A stretch of 64,000 nucleotides of DNA from Nakamurella panacisegetis (GTDB taxonomy: Bacteria > Actinomycetota > Actinomycetes > Mycobacteriales > Nakamurellaceae). The translations under genes and the position numbers were made by a program. Shown in pieces: positions 8,158 through 17,639 of this stretch. Each line of letters begins with the position of its first letter. Position 1 is the stretch's first letter. Location: NCBI RefSeq assembly GCF_900104535.1, contig NZ_LT629710.1, forward strand, positions 3,321,501 to 3,385,500, read 5' to 3'. Below the pieces are notes generated by a model. That model saw nothing but the letters and a program-made list of their open reading frames with translations. It was not told where the DNA came from and searched no databases.

Positions 8158-9759
8158 GTGTCCACATCATCTGCATCTCCCGACCGCGGGCTCCGACCAC
8201 AATCGGTCGTCGGCGTTCCGCTCGGGTCGCTCGCCCGGTCGGCGGGCTCCGACCTTCCCGCCGGTTCGGTCGATCCGCAGGTCACGGGCATCACCCTCCG
8301 TGCCCAGGGGGTCAGGCCGGGGGATATGTTCGCCGCGCTCCCGGGCACGCGGGTGCACGGTGCGGTCTTCGCCGCCGACGCGATCCGGGCCGGCGCCACC
8401 TGCGTGCTCACCGACCGGGCGGGCGCGGCGGCGATCGGCGCTGACCCGGCCGTTCCGGTGCTGGTCGTCGAGGACCCGCGGGCCGTCCTCGGGGCGGTGT
8501 CGTCCCGGGTCTACGGCGACCCGAGCCGATCGCTGGCCGTCATCGGTGTCACCGGCACCTCGGGCAAGACGACCACCGGCTACCTCCTGGAAGCGGCTCT
8601 GGCCGGCCCGGACCACCGGGTCGGACTGGTCGGCACGGTGGAGACCCGCATCGACGGGCGGCCCAGCAAGTCCCTGCTGACCACTCCCGAGGCTCCGGAT
8701 CTGCAGGCCCTGTTCGCCGTGATGGTCGAACAGGGGGTGGACACCGTCGCGATGGAGGTGTCCTCGCACGCGCTCTCGCTCGGCCGGGTGGCCGGCACCC
8801 GGTTCGAGGTCGGCGCGTTCACCAACCTCTCGCAGGACCACCTCGACTTCCACCCCGACATGGAGTCGTACTTCCAGGCCAAAGCCATGCTGTTCGACGG
8901 GCGGGCCCGCACCGGCGTCATCGACGTGGACGACGAGTACGGGACCCGATTGGCCGCGCTCCACCCGGACGCGGCCACCGTCTCCATCCGCCCCGACCGC
9001 CGGGCCGACTGGACCGTGACCGACGTGCGCACCGCCGGGGCGGGCCGCCAGCGGTTCACCGCCCACCGCCCGGCCGGGGCGCCGTTGCCGGTCGAACTGG
9101 CCCTCCCCGGGCATTTCAACGTGGCCAACGCGTTGGTCGCCCTGGCCTGCGTGGCCGCGGCCGGACGCGACGTCGAACGCGCGGCCGAGGCGATGGGCCG
9201 TGTGGTGGTCCCGGGCCGGATGGAGCGGGTCGACGCCGGCCAGCCGTTCCTCGTGGTCGTCGACTACGCCCACAAGCCGGCTGCGCTGTCGGCGGTACTC
9301 GAAGCCATCGCCACCGGTCTGACCGGCCGGTTGATCGTGGTGGTCGGAGCCGGCGGCGATCGCGACGTGGCGAAGCGACCGATGATGGGCGCCGCCGCCG
9401 CCGCGCTGGCCGACCTGCTGATCGTCACCGACGACAATCCGCGATCCGAACCGCCGTCGGCGATCCGCGCCGCCGTCCTGACCGGGGCCAGGAACCCGGG
9501 CCCGCGCGGGCGGCCCGGCAAGGTCAGCCTGGCCGAGATCGGCGATCGGCAGCACGCGATCCGGACGGCCATCGCGGCCGCCCGTCCCGGCGACGCCGTC
9601 GTCATCGCCGGGAAGGGGCACGAACAGGGCCAGGATGTCGGTGGCGTCATCCATCCGTTCTCCGACCGGGTCGAGGCGCAGGCCGCCCTGGCGACTCTCG
9701 GACACCGCACCAACGACCAGCCCGCGCTCGCGCCGGTGCAGGAAAGCAGGGACCGATGA
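8158..9759 (+). CDS. murE: UDP-MurNAc-L-Ala-D-Glu:meso-diaminopimelate ligase MurE
   Basis: 533 residues from GTG 8158 (VSTSSASPDRG). ATP site VIGVTGTSGKTTTGYLLE around residue 128-145; central-domain NLSQDHLDFH; TTPEAPDLQ. The specificity motif DNPR is at residues 426-429 (in TDDNPRSEPP), which marks enzymes that add meso-diaminopimelate rather than lysine, as expected for this type of actinobacterium. It adds the third stem-peptide residue. ftsI ends 31 bases upstream; the stop overlaps the murF start. Confidence 0.96.
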   Translation: MSTSSASPDRGLRPQSVVGVPLGSLARSAGSDLPAGSVDPQVTGITLRAQGVRPGDMFAALPGTRVHGAVFAADAIRAGATCVLTDRAGAAAIGADPAVPVLVVEDPRAVLGAVSSRVYGDPSRSLAVIGVTGTSGKTTTGYLLEAALAGPDHRVGLVGTVETRIDGRPSKSLLTTPEAPDLQALFAVMVEQGVDTVAMEVSSHALSLGRVAGTRFEVGAFTNLSQDHLDFHPDMESYFQAKAMLFDGRARTGVIDVDDEYGTRLAALHPDAATVSIRPDRRADWTVTDVRTAGAGRQRFTAHRPAGAPLPVELALPGHFNVANALVALACVAAAGRDVERAAEAMGRVVVPGRMERVDAGQPFLVVVDYAHKPAALSAVLEAIATGLTGRLIVVVGAGGDRDVAKRPMMGAAAAALADLLIVTDDNPRSEPPSAIRAAVLTGARNPGPRGRPGKVSLAEIGDRQHAIRTAIAAARPGDAVVIAGKGHEQGQDVGGVIHPFSDRVEAQAALATLGHRTNDQPALAPVQESRDR

Positions 9760-11276
9760 TCGCCATGACCGTGCGCGAGATCGCCACGGCGATCGGCGTG
9801 ACCCCACCGGCGGCGGGCGGCGACGCCGTTGTGACGAGCGTCGAGTTCGACACCCGCCGGGTCACCTCCGGTGCCCTGTTCGTCGCGCTGGTCGGGGAGC
9901 GGGTGGACGGCCACGACTTCGCCGAGACGGCTCGGCAGGCCGGGGCGGTCGCCGTGCTCGGCTCGAAGGAGACCCCCGGATCCGCGCTCCCGCTGCTCCG
10001 GGTGGCGGACAACGACGCCGTGCTGGAGGCCTTGTCGGTTCTGGCCGGGGTGAGTGTGGCGGCCCTGGTCGAACGGACCGGGCTCACCGTCGTCGGAGTC
10101 ACCGGCTCGGCCGGGAAGACGTCCACCAAGGACATGATCGCCGCGGTGCTCCGGGCCGGGACCGGCGGCGGGTCGGAGACGACCGACGCGGAGGATCAGA
10201 CCGTGATCGCCCCGCCGGAGTCGTTCAACAACGAGCTCGGTCATCCCTACACCGCGTTGCGGGCGACCGAACGAACCCGCTTCCTGGTGCTGGAACTGTC
10301 CGCCCGGGGCATCGGTCACATCGCGACCCTGGCCCGCTCGGTTCCGCTCCTCATCGGTGCGGTGCTGAACGTGGGGACCGCCCACATCGGCGAGTTCGGC
10401 ACCGTCGACGCGATCGCCCGGGCCAAGGGGGAGCTGGTCGAGGCCCTTCCGTCGGCGGACGCCGGGGGAGTGGCCATCCTGAACGCGGACGATCCGCGGG
10501 TGCGGGCCATGGCGCCCCGGACCACCGCGGCCGTCGTCACCGTTGGTACCGGACCCGACGTGACGGTCCGGGCGCGTGATGTGGTCACCGATCCGCAGGC
10601 CAGGGCCCACTTCACGCTGGTCACCCCGGAGGGGTCGGCACCCGTGGCGCTGACCGTGGTCGGTGCCCACCAGGTCTCCAACGCCCTCACCGCGGCCGCC
10701 GTCGGGCGGGCCGTCGGCCTGACCGTCGAACAGGTCGCGGGCGCTCTGAGTGCCGCGACCGCCGCGTCGAAGTGGCGCATGGAGATCACCGAGCGGGCCG
10801 ACGGCGTGACCGTCGTGAACGACGCCTACAACGCCAACCCGGACTCGATGAAGGCCGCCCTGCAGGCTCTCGCGGTGATCGGCGAGCATCGGCGCACCTG
10901 GGCCGTCCTGGGCGAGATGGCCGAGTTGGGTCCGCTGTCCCAACCGGCCCACGACGAGATAGGACGGTTGGTCGTCCGGCTGGGCGTCGACCGGCTGATC
11001 GTTGTCGGACAACGGGCCCGGGCCCTGCACCTCGGTGCGCATCTGGAAGGCTCCTGGGGCGGGGAGAGCGAGATCGTCGACGATCTCGACGCCGCGTTGG
11101 TGATCCTGCGCCGCGATCTGGAGCCGGGAGACGTAGTGCTGGTCAAGGCATCGCGTTCGGTCGGCCTCGACCGGGTGGCCGCCGCGGTACTGGCCGAGCT
11201 CGCGGCGCCGCTTCCCGGAGATACCCCACCCACGAGCTCCATCCAGCAATCGTCGAACGGGCAGGAGAGCGCGTGA
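9756..11276 (+). CDS. murF: UDP-MurNAc-tripeptide:D-alanyl-D-alanine ligase MurF
   Basis: 506 residues from ATG 9756 (ATGA with murE); a second in-frame ATG at 9765 is also possible. N-terminal MurF fold (VREIATAIGVTP; SVEFDTRRVTSGALFVAL), ATP site VVGVTGSAGKTSTKDMIAAV, NNELGHPYTAL, and the C-terminal VVNDAYNANPDSMKAAL motif are all diagnostic. It adds D-Ala-D-Ala to the stem peptide. Its stop overlaps the mraY GTG. Confidence 0.96.
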   Translation: MIAMTVREIATAIGVTPPAAGGDAVVTSVEFDTRRVTSGALFVALVGERVDGHDFAETARQAGAVAVLGSKETPGSALPLLRVADNDAVLEALSVLAGVSVAALVERTGLTVVGVTGSAGKTSTKDMIAAVLRAGTGGGSETTDAEDQTVIAPPESFNNELGHPYTALRATERTRFLVLELSARGIGHIATLARSVPLLIGAVLNVGTAHIGEFGTVDAIARAKGELVEALPSADAGGVAILNADDPRVRAMAPRTTAAVVTVGTGPDVTVRARDVVTDPQARAHFTLVTPEGSAPVALTVVGAHQVSNALTAAAVGRAVGLTVEQVAGALSAATAASKWRMEITERADGVTVVNDAYNANPDSMKAALQALAVIGEHRRTWAVLGEMAELGPLSQPAHDEIGRLVVRLGVDRLIVVGQRARALHLGAHLEGSWGGESEIVDDLDAALVILRRDLEPGDVVLVKASRSVGLDRVAAAVLAELAAPLPGDTPPTSSIQQSSNGQESA

Positions 11277-12364
11277 AATCCATCCTGATCGCTGCGGTCG
11301 TCGGGTTGGTGGTCTCCATTCTCCTGACGCCCTATCTGATCAAGGTCTTCTCCCGGCAGGGCTTCGGCCAGGAGATCCGCGACGACGGCCCGCAGACGCA
11401 CCTGAAGAAGCGGGGCACCCCGACCATGGGTGGCACCGCGATCATCATCGCGATGTGGGCCGGTTATCTGGTGTCGATCGGCATCCAGCGGGCGACCGGC
11501 GGCGCAGGCCCGACGGCGTCGGCCTGGCTGCTGCTCTACCTGACCACCGGACTCGGGTTCGTCGGGATGCTGGACGACTACATCAAGATCCGCAAGCAAC
11601 GCAGCCTGGGTCTGAACAAGCGGGCCAAGCTGGTCGGCCAGACGTTCATCGCGGTGTCGTTCGCGGTGCTGGCCCTGCTGTTCAAGAACGCCGACGGCGT
11701 CGCACCCGCCTCGGTGCACCTGTCGTACGCCCGGGATCTGAAGTTCATCACCTTCGGCGCCATCGGATTCGTCATCTTCGCCATCCTGGTCATCGCCGCC
11801 TGGTCCAACGCGGTCAACTTCACCGACGGTCTCGACGGGCTGGCCGCCGGTTCGTCGGTCATGGTGGTCGGGACCTACGTGTTCATCTGCTTCTACGAAT
11901 TCCGCAACTCCTGTTCGATCGACCTGGCCGGGGCCGCCGCCAACGGTTGCTACGACGTACGCGATCCGCTCGACCTGGCCGTGGTGGCAGGGGCCGCTCT
12001 CGGCGGCTGTGTCGGCTTCCTCTGGTGGAATGCGCACCCGGCCCGGATCTTCATGGGTGACTCAGGGTCGTTGGCCCTCGGTGGCCTCATCGCCGGCCTG
12101 TCGATCCTGTCCAAGACGGAGCTGCTGACCGTCGTCATCGCCGGTCTGGCCGTGGTGGAGATGCTGTCGGTGGTGCTCCAGATCGCGGTCTACAAGACCC
12201 GCAAGGTCCGGATCTTCAAGATGGCCCCGTTCCATCACCATTTCGAGGTCGGCGGCTGGACCGAGACCACCGTCATGGTCCGGTTCTGGCTGCTCGCCGC
12301 CATGTCGGCGGCCCTCGGCGCGGCCCTGTTCTACGCGGAATGGCTGACCAGAACCGGTGGCTGA
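11273..12364 (+). CDS. mraY: Phospho-MurNAc-pentapeptide transferase MraY
   Basis: 363 residues from GTG 11273 (GTGA overlap with murF). Ten or so membrane spans. Signature loops: GTPTMGGTAIII near residue 45, the catalytic AVNFTDGLDGLAAG near 181-194, GDSGSLALGGLIAGL, and FKMAPFHHHFEVGGW near residue 320. It transfers phospho-MurNAc-pentapeptide to undecaprenyl phosphate, making lipid I. An insert around residues 205-225 (with two cysteines, NSCSIDLAGAAANGCYD) in an extracytoplasmic loop is larger than in model enzymes. Confidence 0.97.
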   Translation: MKSILIAAVVGLVVSILLTPYLIKVFSRQGFGQEIRDDGPQTHLKKRGTPTMGGTAIIIAMWAGYLVSIGIQRATGGAGPTASAWLLLYLTTGLGFVGMLDDYIKIRKQRSLGLNKRAKLVGQTFIAVSFAVLALLFKNADGVAPASVHLSYARDLKFITFGAIGFVIFAILVIAAWSNAVNFTDGLDGLAAGSSVMVVGTYVFICFYEFRNSCSIDLAGAAANGCYDVRDPLDLAVVAGAALGGCVGFLWWNAHPARIFMGDSGSLALGGLIAGLSILSKTELLTVVIAGLAVVEMLSVVLQIAVYKTRKVRIFKMAPFHHHFEVGGWTETTVMVRFWLLAAMSAALGAALFYAEWLTRTGG

Positions 12365-12605
12365 GCAGTCCCATGAGGCCCGTCCGCTGAGCGTCCGGGC
12401 CGGCCGACCTCCGGCGCGCCCGTCCCGGCCCGGATCGACGCCGTCGGGCAAGCCCGTCGGGTCAGTTTTCCGACACGCGCCGAATGTCCCGGGGATGGCC
12501 ACCGCGGGGCCCGACCATGAAGTCATGGTTGAGGTTCGGGCGCGCAGCGACAGTGGCAGTGATTTCCGGGCTGTGCTGTCCGGCGCGCGGGAACAGAGCT
12601 CGTGA
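12357..12605 (+). CDS. Small linker frame (82 codons) in the murD position; function unknown
   Basis: An open frame from GTG 12357 overlaps the mraY end by 8 bases, and its TGA overlaps the ftsW GTG (GTGA at 12602-12605). The predicted peptide is Arg/Pro/Ser-rich without recognisable domain or hydrophobic segment. In most actinobacteria murD lies exactly here. The frame could be a coupling leader, a remnant of a murD deletion, or chance openness at high GC. I see no MurD motif (no GTNGKT-type ATP site), so I do not call it murD. Confidence 0.3.
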   Translation: MAEQSHEARPLSVRAGRPPARPSRPGSTPSGKPVGSVFRHAPNVPGMATAGPDHEVMVEVRARSDSGSDFRAVLSGAREQSS

Positions 12606-14278
12606 CCGCGGCCAACCCCGCGTCCAAGCCGATCCGGCCGTCGGTGCTCGCCACGGTCCGTCGCGCGGCCAAGGACTGGCTCGACCGACCCATGACCTCG
12701 TGGCATCTGATCACGGCCATCTTCTTCCTGCTGCTCGGTTTCGGTCTGCTGATGGTGCTGTCGGCCAGTTCGATCGCCTCGTACAAGGACAACGGCGGGT
12801 CGTCCTTCGCCACCTTTGAGAACCAGGCGGTGTTCGCCGCGATCGGCCTGATCGGATTCGTGGTCGCCGCCCGCATTTCCACCCGGGTCCTGCGCACCTT
12901 CTCCTTCCCGATGGTCGCCGTGTCGATCCTGCTGCTCGCCGCGGTGCTGGTGGTCGGCCGGACGGTCGGCGGGGCCAGGAGCTGGATCTCCCTCGGGCCG
13001 GTGCAGTTCCAGCCGAGCGAGGTGGCCAAGCTGGCCCTACTGATCTGGATGGGGCACGTCCTCGCCGCCCGGCGGAACACCCTGCGATCGCTGCGCGCCC
13101 TGCTGATTCCGGTGCTGCCGGTGTTCGTGTGCATGGTCGGCCTGATCATGCTGGAACCGGACCTGGGCACCACGGTCAGCCTCGGGATCGTCTTCATCGC
13201 CGTGCTCTGGTTCGCCGGGGCCCCGTGGTGGATGTTCGCCACGCTCAGCGGAGGCGCCATCGCCCTGGTCGTCTACCTCGCGAACTCGGCCGGCTACCGA
13301 TCGGCCCGGGTCGTGGCGTGGCTGCACCCGTCGACCGCCTCGGATGCCTCGACGTTTCAGATCAAGCAGAGCCTGTACGGCTTGGCCCACGGGCACATCT
13401 TCGGCGCCGGGCTCGGTCAGTCGATCTCCAAGACCGGCTGGCTGCCCAACGCCGACTCCGACTTCATCTTCGCGATCATCGGCGAGGAACTGGGCCTGAT
13501 CGGCGCCGGGCTGCTGCTCGTGCTGTACGGCATGCTGGCCTACACGGGCCTGCGGATCGCCCGCCGCAACACCGATCCGTTCATCAAGATCGTGGCCGCC
13601 GCGGCCACGGTGTGGCTGGTCGGCCAGGCCGCGATCAATGTCGGCTACGTCGTCGGCCTGCTGCCGGTGACCGGCATCCCGCTGCCGATGATCTCCCGCG
13701 GCGGGACGTCCTTGGTCATCACCATGGTGGTATTCGGACTGCTGGCCAACTTCGCCCGTCGGGAACCGCAGGCCGCGGCCGCGCTGCACTCGCAGGGACC
13801 GGGTCGGATGGCCCGTTTCCTCGGTATCGGCGTCACCGGTCCCAAGCCCTCGAAACCGCGAAAGGCACCCAAGCCGGCCAAGGCCCGCCCGGAGCGCAAG
13901 GTCCACCCGGCGGCCGCCCGCTCCCGCAAGGCCGGCGGTGGAACGCCGGCCCGCGAGGCCGGGCGGCGGTACTCGCCGTCGGCCACGGCGGCCCGGAGGG
14001 CCACGGGCGGAGTCGACCGGTACGACGACGAACGTTCCGACCGCACGGGCGGGCGCCGTCCGGCCGAACGGCGGGCGGCCGCCGCACCGGTCCGCAGCCG
14101 CACATCCGAACCCCGCCGTCGGCCGGCTCCCGAACCTCAGGTCCGGGACTTCGAGGGCCGTGCCTTCGTCGATCGCAGTCCGGCCCGACGGGTCGATCCG
14201 CGAGCCGGACGGCGGGCCGAGCCGGCCCGACGGGACGAGCGGGGCGACGGCCGCCGCGGCCGTACGGTACGTCCATGA
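12602..14278 (+). CDS. ftsW: Septal peptidoglycan polymerase FtsW (SEDS family)
   Basis: 558 residues from GTG 12602. About ten membrane spans from residue 37 to 395; SEDS signatures include ARSWISLGPVQFQPSEVAKL, NADSDFIFAIIGEELGLIG and the late LLPVTGIPLPMISRGGTS. It polymerises lipid II glycans together with FtsI. From about residue 400 a cytoplasmic tail of some 155 residues follows that is extremely Arg/Pro/Ala-rich, far longer than in model FtsW. The stop overlaps the murG ATG. Confidence 0.96.
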   Translation: MTAANPASKPIRPSVLATVRRAAKDWLDRPMTSWHLITAIFFLLLGFGLLMVLSASSIASYKDNGGSSFATFENQAVFAAIGLIGFVVAARISTRVLRTFSFPMVAVSILLLAAVLVVGRTVGGARSWISLGPVQFQPSEVAKLALLIWMGHVLAARRNTLRSLRALLIPVLPVFVCMVGLIMLEPDLGTTVSLGIVFIAVLWFAGAPWWMFATLSGGAIALVVYLANSAGYRSARVVAWLHPSTASDASTFQIKQSLYGLAHGHIFGAGLGQSISKTGWLPNADSDFIFAIIGEELGLIGAGLLLVLYGMLAYTGLRIARRNTDPFIKIVAAAATVWLVGQAAINVGYVVGLLPVTGIPLPMISRGGTSLVITMVVFGLLANFARREPQAAAALHSQGPGRMARFLGIGVTGPKPSKPRKAPKPAKARPERKVHPAAARSRKAGGGTPAREAGRRYSPSATAARRATGGVDRYDDERSDRTGGRRPAERRAAAAPVRSRTSEPRRRPAPEPQVRDFEGRAFVDRSPARRVDPRAGRRAEPARRDERGDGRRGRTVRP

Positions 14279-15381
14279 CGAATGTGCTGATTGCGGGCGG
14301 GGGCACCGCCGGCCACGTGCAACCGGCCCTGGCGGTGGCGGACGCGCTCGTCGCGGCCGACCCGACCGTGCGGATCACCTGTCTGGGCACGGCCGGCGGT
14401 CTGGAGACCATCCTGGTCCCGGAACGCGGCTACCGCCTCGAACTCGTCCCCGAGGTCAAGTTCCGGCGCAAGCTCAACCTCGAGGCGTTGCGGATTCCGG
14501 GCCGGCTGATCGGCACTGTCCGGGCCGCGTCGAAGGTGATCAAGAAGGACCGCATCGACATCGTCGTCGGGTTCGGCGGTTACGTCTCCCTGCCGGCCTA
14601 CCTGGCCGCCCGGCTCTCGCTGCGGCACCGGGTGCCGGTGGTGGTCCACGAGGCCAACGCGCGTGCCGGTATCGCCAACAAGATCGGCGCGCGGCTGGCC
14701 GCGGTCGTGGTCGCGGCCGTCCCCGGGTCCTGCCTCAAAGGCGCTCGCGTGGTCGGCAATCCGGTGCGTCGGTCGCTGTCCGGGCTGGACCTGGCGGCGC
14801 TGCGGCCCGAGGCGCGGGAGTACTTCGGACTGGACCCCGATGCGCCTACCCTGCTGGTCATCGGGGGCTCCCTCGGTGCGATCAAGCTGAACGACGCGTT
14901 CTCGTCGGTGGCCGCCGACCTGGGTCGGGCCGGAGTGGGCGTCCTGCACGCACACGGTCGGGCCAAACCGGTGGTGCTGCCCGAGCCGGAACCGGGCACC
15001 CCGGCCTACGTGGCCACGCCCTATCTGGACCGAATGGACCTGGCCTACGCAGCCGCGGATCTGATCGTGGCCCGGTCCGGGGCGATCACCGTGGCCGAGA
15101 TCGGTGCGTTGGGCGTGCCCGTCGTGTACGTGCCGTTGGCGTTCGGCAACGGCGAGCAGCGTCTGAACGCCGTCCCGCAGGCCCAGTCGGGCGCCGCGGT
15201 GATCATCTCCGAGGACGAGCTGACCCCGGCCGCGATCCTGGACCGGATCGTCCCGCTGGTGAAGGACCGCTCGGCGCTGGCCGCCATGTCGGCCGCGGCC
15301 TCGACCAGTTCGACCCAGGACGCCGACCGGGTGATCGCCGGGATCGTCCTCGATACCGCACACAGCAAGGACACACGGTGA
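14275..15381 (+). CDS. murG: UDP-GlcNAc:lipid I N-acetylglucosaminyltransferase MurG
   Basis: 368 residues, ATG 14275 (ATGA with ftsW). GT28 motifs: IAGGGTAGHVQPALAVADAL at the N-terminus, VGFGGYVSLPAYLAA, HEANARAGIANKI, LVIGGSLGAIKLNDA and the nucleotide-sugar loop RSGAITVAEIGALGVPVVYVP. It makes lipid II on the inner membrane face. The GTGA overlap couples it to murC. Confidence 0.97.
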   Translation: MTNVLIAGGGTAGHVQPALAVADALVAADPTVRITCLGTAGGLETILVPERGYRLELVPEVKFRRKLNLEALRIPGRLIGTVRAASKVIKKDRIDIVVGFGGYVSLPAYLAARLSLRHRVPVVVHEANARAGIANKIGARLAAVVVAAVPGSCLKGARVVGNPVRRSLSGLDLAALRPEAREYFGLDPDAPTLLVIGGSLGAIKLNDAFSSVAADLGRAGVGVLHAHGRAKPVVLPEPEPGTPAYVATPYLDRMDLAYAAADLIVARSGAITVAEIGALGVPVVYVPLAFGNGEQRLNAVPQAQSGAAVIISEDELTPAAILDRIVPLVKDRSALAAMSAAASTSSTQDADRVIAGIVLDTAHSKDTR

Positions 15382-16835
15382 CCAGCCCGCAACCGGCCCC
15401 GCAAGTTCCCACCACCGACGACGGCACCTCGCTGGCGCGTGTCCACATGGTCGGCATCGGCGGGGCCGGGATGAGCGCCATCGCCCGCATCCTGGCCGAT
15501 CGCGGACTGCCGGTGTCCGGCTCCGACGCCAAGGGTTCGCACGTGCTGACCGGACTGGCCCAGCGTGGCGTGCGCACCGCGATCGGTCACGCGGCGGGGA
15601 ATCTCGACCTGCTGCCCGGGGGGCCGACCGTGCTCGTCGTGTCCACCGCGATCCGTCCGTCCAACCCGGAGATCGTCGAGGCCCGCCGCCGCGGCATCCC
15701 CGTCGTCCAGCGCGCGGTCGCGCTGGCCGCGCTGATGACCGGGTACCGCAGCGTGTGCGTGGCCGGCACCCACGGGAAGACCTCGACCACGTCGATGCTC
15801 ACGGTGGCCCTGCAGGCGGCCGGTCTCGACCCGTCGTTCGCCATCGGTGGTGAACTGAACGAGTCCGGCTCCGGGGCCCATCACGGAACCGGTGACGTGT
15901 TCGTCGCCGAGGCCGACGAGTCCGACGGCTCCTTCCTGGCGTTCGCGCCACACGGTGCCATCATCACCAATCTGGAACCGGATCATCTCGACCACCACGG
16001 CACGGCCGCGGCCTACACCGAGGTCTTCCGGCAGTTCGTGCAGCGCGTGACGCCCGGCGGTTTCCTGGTGCTGTGTGTTGACGATCCGGGCACGGCGGCG
16101 CTGCAGGCCGAACTGGCCGGCCAACCGGGCGCGCCCCGGCTGATCACCTACGGTTTCGGCGAAGGCGCCGACCTCCGCATCACCGACCACCGTCCGGCGG
16201 GACACGGCGGCACGGCGGCCGTGCAGGTCACCGGCGGTGTCGATGTGCTGCTGCGACTGAACGTGCCCGGCGCCCACATGCTGTCCAACGCGGTCGCCGC
16301 ACTGGCCGCGGGCATGGCCCTCGGGGTGCCCGGCGGCACCATGGCGGCCGGCCTGTCCGGATACACCGGTGTCCGCCGCCGTTTCGAGTACAAGGGCCGG
16401 GCCGACGGTGTTTCGGTGTACGACGACTACGCGCACCACCCGACCGAGGTGGCGGCCCAGCTGCTGGCCGCTCGTTCCGTCCTCGCCGCCGCCGATACCC
16501 CGGGTCGCCTGGTCGTGGTGTTCCAGCCCCACCTGTACTCGCGCACCGTCAGCTTCGCCGCCGAGTTCGCCCGGGCCCTCTCGGCGGCCGACGTGGTCGT
16601 CGTGCTCGACATCTACGGTGCCCGGGAGGACCCGGTGCCCGGGGTCAGTGGCGAGCTGATCACACGGCAGATCACGGCGTCTGGCGATGTCCAGGTCCAC
16701 TACCTGCCCTCGCTGGCCACCGTGCCGTCGGTCGTGGGTGACCTGACGCGACCGGGTGACCTGGTGATCACGATGGGCGCCGGCGACGTCACCATGCTCG
16801 GCCCGCAGCTGCTGGAATACCTGGAGCACCGATGA
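15378..16835 (+). CDS. murC: UDP-MurNAc:L-alanine ligase MurC
   Basis: 485 residues from GTG 15378. N-terminal Rossmann motif VHMVGIGGAGMSAIARIL, ATP site CVAGTHGKTSTTSM (G130-T135), EADESDGSFLAFAPHGAIIT, and late YDDYAHHPTEVAA with FQPHLYSRT are MurC hallmarks. It adds the first stem-peptide residue. The open frame reaches far upstream of the start only because of GC bias; the GTGA coupling with murG fixes the start. Confidence 0.97.
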   Translation: MTSPQPAPQVPTTDDGTSLARVHMVGIGGAGMSAIARILADRGLPVSGSDAKGSHVLTGLAQRGVRTAIGHAAGNLDLLPGGPTVLVVSTAIRPSNPEIVEARRRGIPVVQRAVALAALMTGYRSVCVAGTHGKTSTTSMLTVALQAAGLDPSFAIGGELNESGSGAHHGTGDVFVAEADESDGSFLAFAPHGAIITNLEPDHLDHHGTAAAYTEVFRQFVQRVTPGGFLVLCVDDPGTAALQAELAGQPGAPRLITYGFGEGADLRITDHRPAGHGGTAAVQVTGGVDVLLRLNVPGAHMLSNAVAALAAGMALGVPGGTMAAGLSGYTGVRRRFEYKGRADGVSVYDDYAHHPTEVAAQLLAARSVLAAADTPGRLVVVFQPHLYSRTVSFAAEFARALSAADVVVVLDIYGAREDPVPGVSGELITRQITASGDVQVHYLPSLATVPSVVGDLTRPGDLVITMGAGDVTMLGPQLLEYLEHR

Positions 16836-17578
16836 CCATGACGCAGACGCCGGTCCGGCCGACGGCCCGTACGCTCACCACCCGGCCTCCCAGGCGGACC
16901 TGGCCCTACTGGCTGGCCGCGTTCGTCCTGATGGCGATCGTCGGTGCCGGCGCGTACGTCGTCTATCGGACGCCGGTGTTCGGGCTGCAGCAGCTGGAGG
17001 TGGCGGCCGGCGGCGGCGACCTCAGTGGTGACGTCTCCGACGAGGTCAGGGCAGCGGCCGGTATCGCCGAAGGAACACCACTGATCAACATCGATCTGGA
17101 CGCGGCACGTCGCCGCGTCCTGGCCGTGCCCGAGGTCGCCACGGCCACGGTCGCCCGGCACTGGCCCAACGCCGTGGTGATCACCGTGACCCAGCGCGTC
17201 CCGGTCGCCGTCACCAAGGCCAACGGCTCGATGTGGTTGCTCGATCACGACGGCGATCCCTACATCAGGGTCTCCGCCGCGAACGTCCCGGCCGGATTGC
17301 TGACCCTCCAGCTGGCCACCCCCGGAGCCGGAGACGCGGCCACCGTTGCCGCCCTCTCCGTCGCCGCCGAGCTGAAGGCGCAGGTCAAGCCGCTGGTCGC
17401 CTCGATCAGCGCGCGATCCGCGTACGACGTGCAACTGCTGCTCAAGGACGGGCGCACCGTCCTCTGGGGGAGCCCGGACGACGGGGCCAAGAAGATGCAG
17501 ATCCTCCCGGCCGCCCTGCAACAGCCGGGCAAGACCTATGACGTGTCGGACCCGGACATCCTGACCATCAGCCACTGA
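16832..17578 (+). CDS. ftsQ: Cell division protein FtsQ
   Basis: 248 residues, ATG 16832 overlapping the murC stop; a second ATG at 16838 is possible. Basic N-terminus, one span (about 28-48, YWLAAFVLMAIVGAGAYVVY), then a POTRA domain (about 50-125: TPVFGLQQLEV, AAGIAEGTPLINIDLDAARRRVLAVPEVATATV) and the FtsQ beta domain with VTQRVPVAV. It recruits FtsL/FtsB-type partners at the septum. Last gene of the tightly coupled part of the cluster. Confidence 0.93.
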   Translation: MTMTQTPVRPTARTLTTRPPRRTWPYWLAAFVLMAIVGAGAYVVYRTPVFGLQQLEVAAGGGDLSGDVSDEVRAAAGIAEGTPLINIDLDAARRRVLAVPEVATATVARHWPNAVVITVTQRVPVAVTKANGSMWLLDHDGDPYIRVSAANVPAGLLTLQLATPGAGDAATVAALSVAAELKAQVKPLVASISARSAYDVQLLLKDGRTVLWGSPDDGAKKMQILPAALQQPGKTYDVSDPDILTISH

Positions 17579-17639
17579 CGCGGAGCAGCCCGCGGCGATT
17601 CCACAACGGGCGGCGCTGCGCCTCCGGGTCGGGTCCGGG

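Noticed and set aside
5133-8411. Open frame of 1092 codons on the minus strand opposite ftsL, ftsI and murE
   Set aside because: It is the GC-driven shadow of three unmistakable genes; composition is Gly/Arg/Val-rich with no family pattern.
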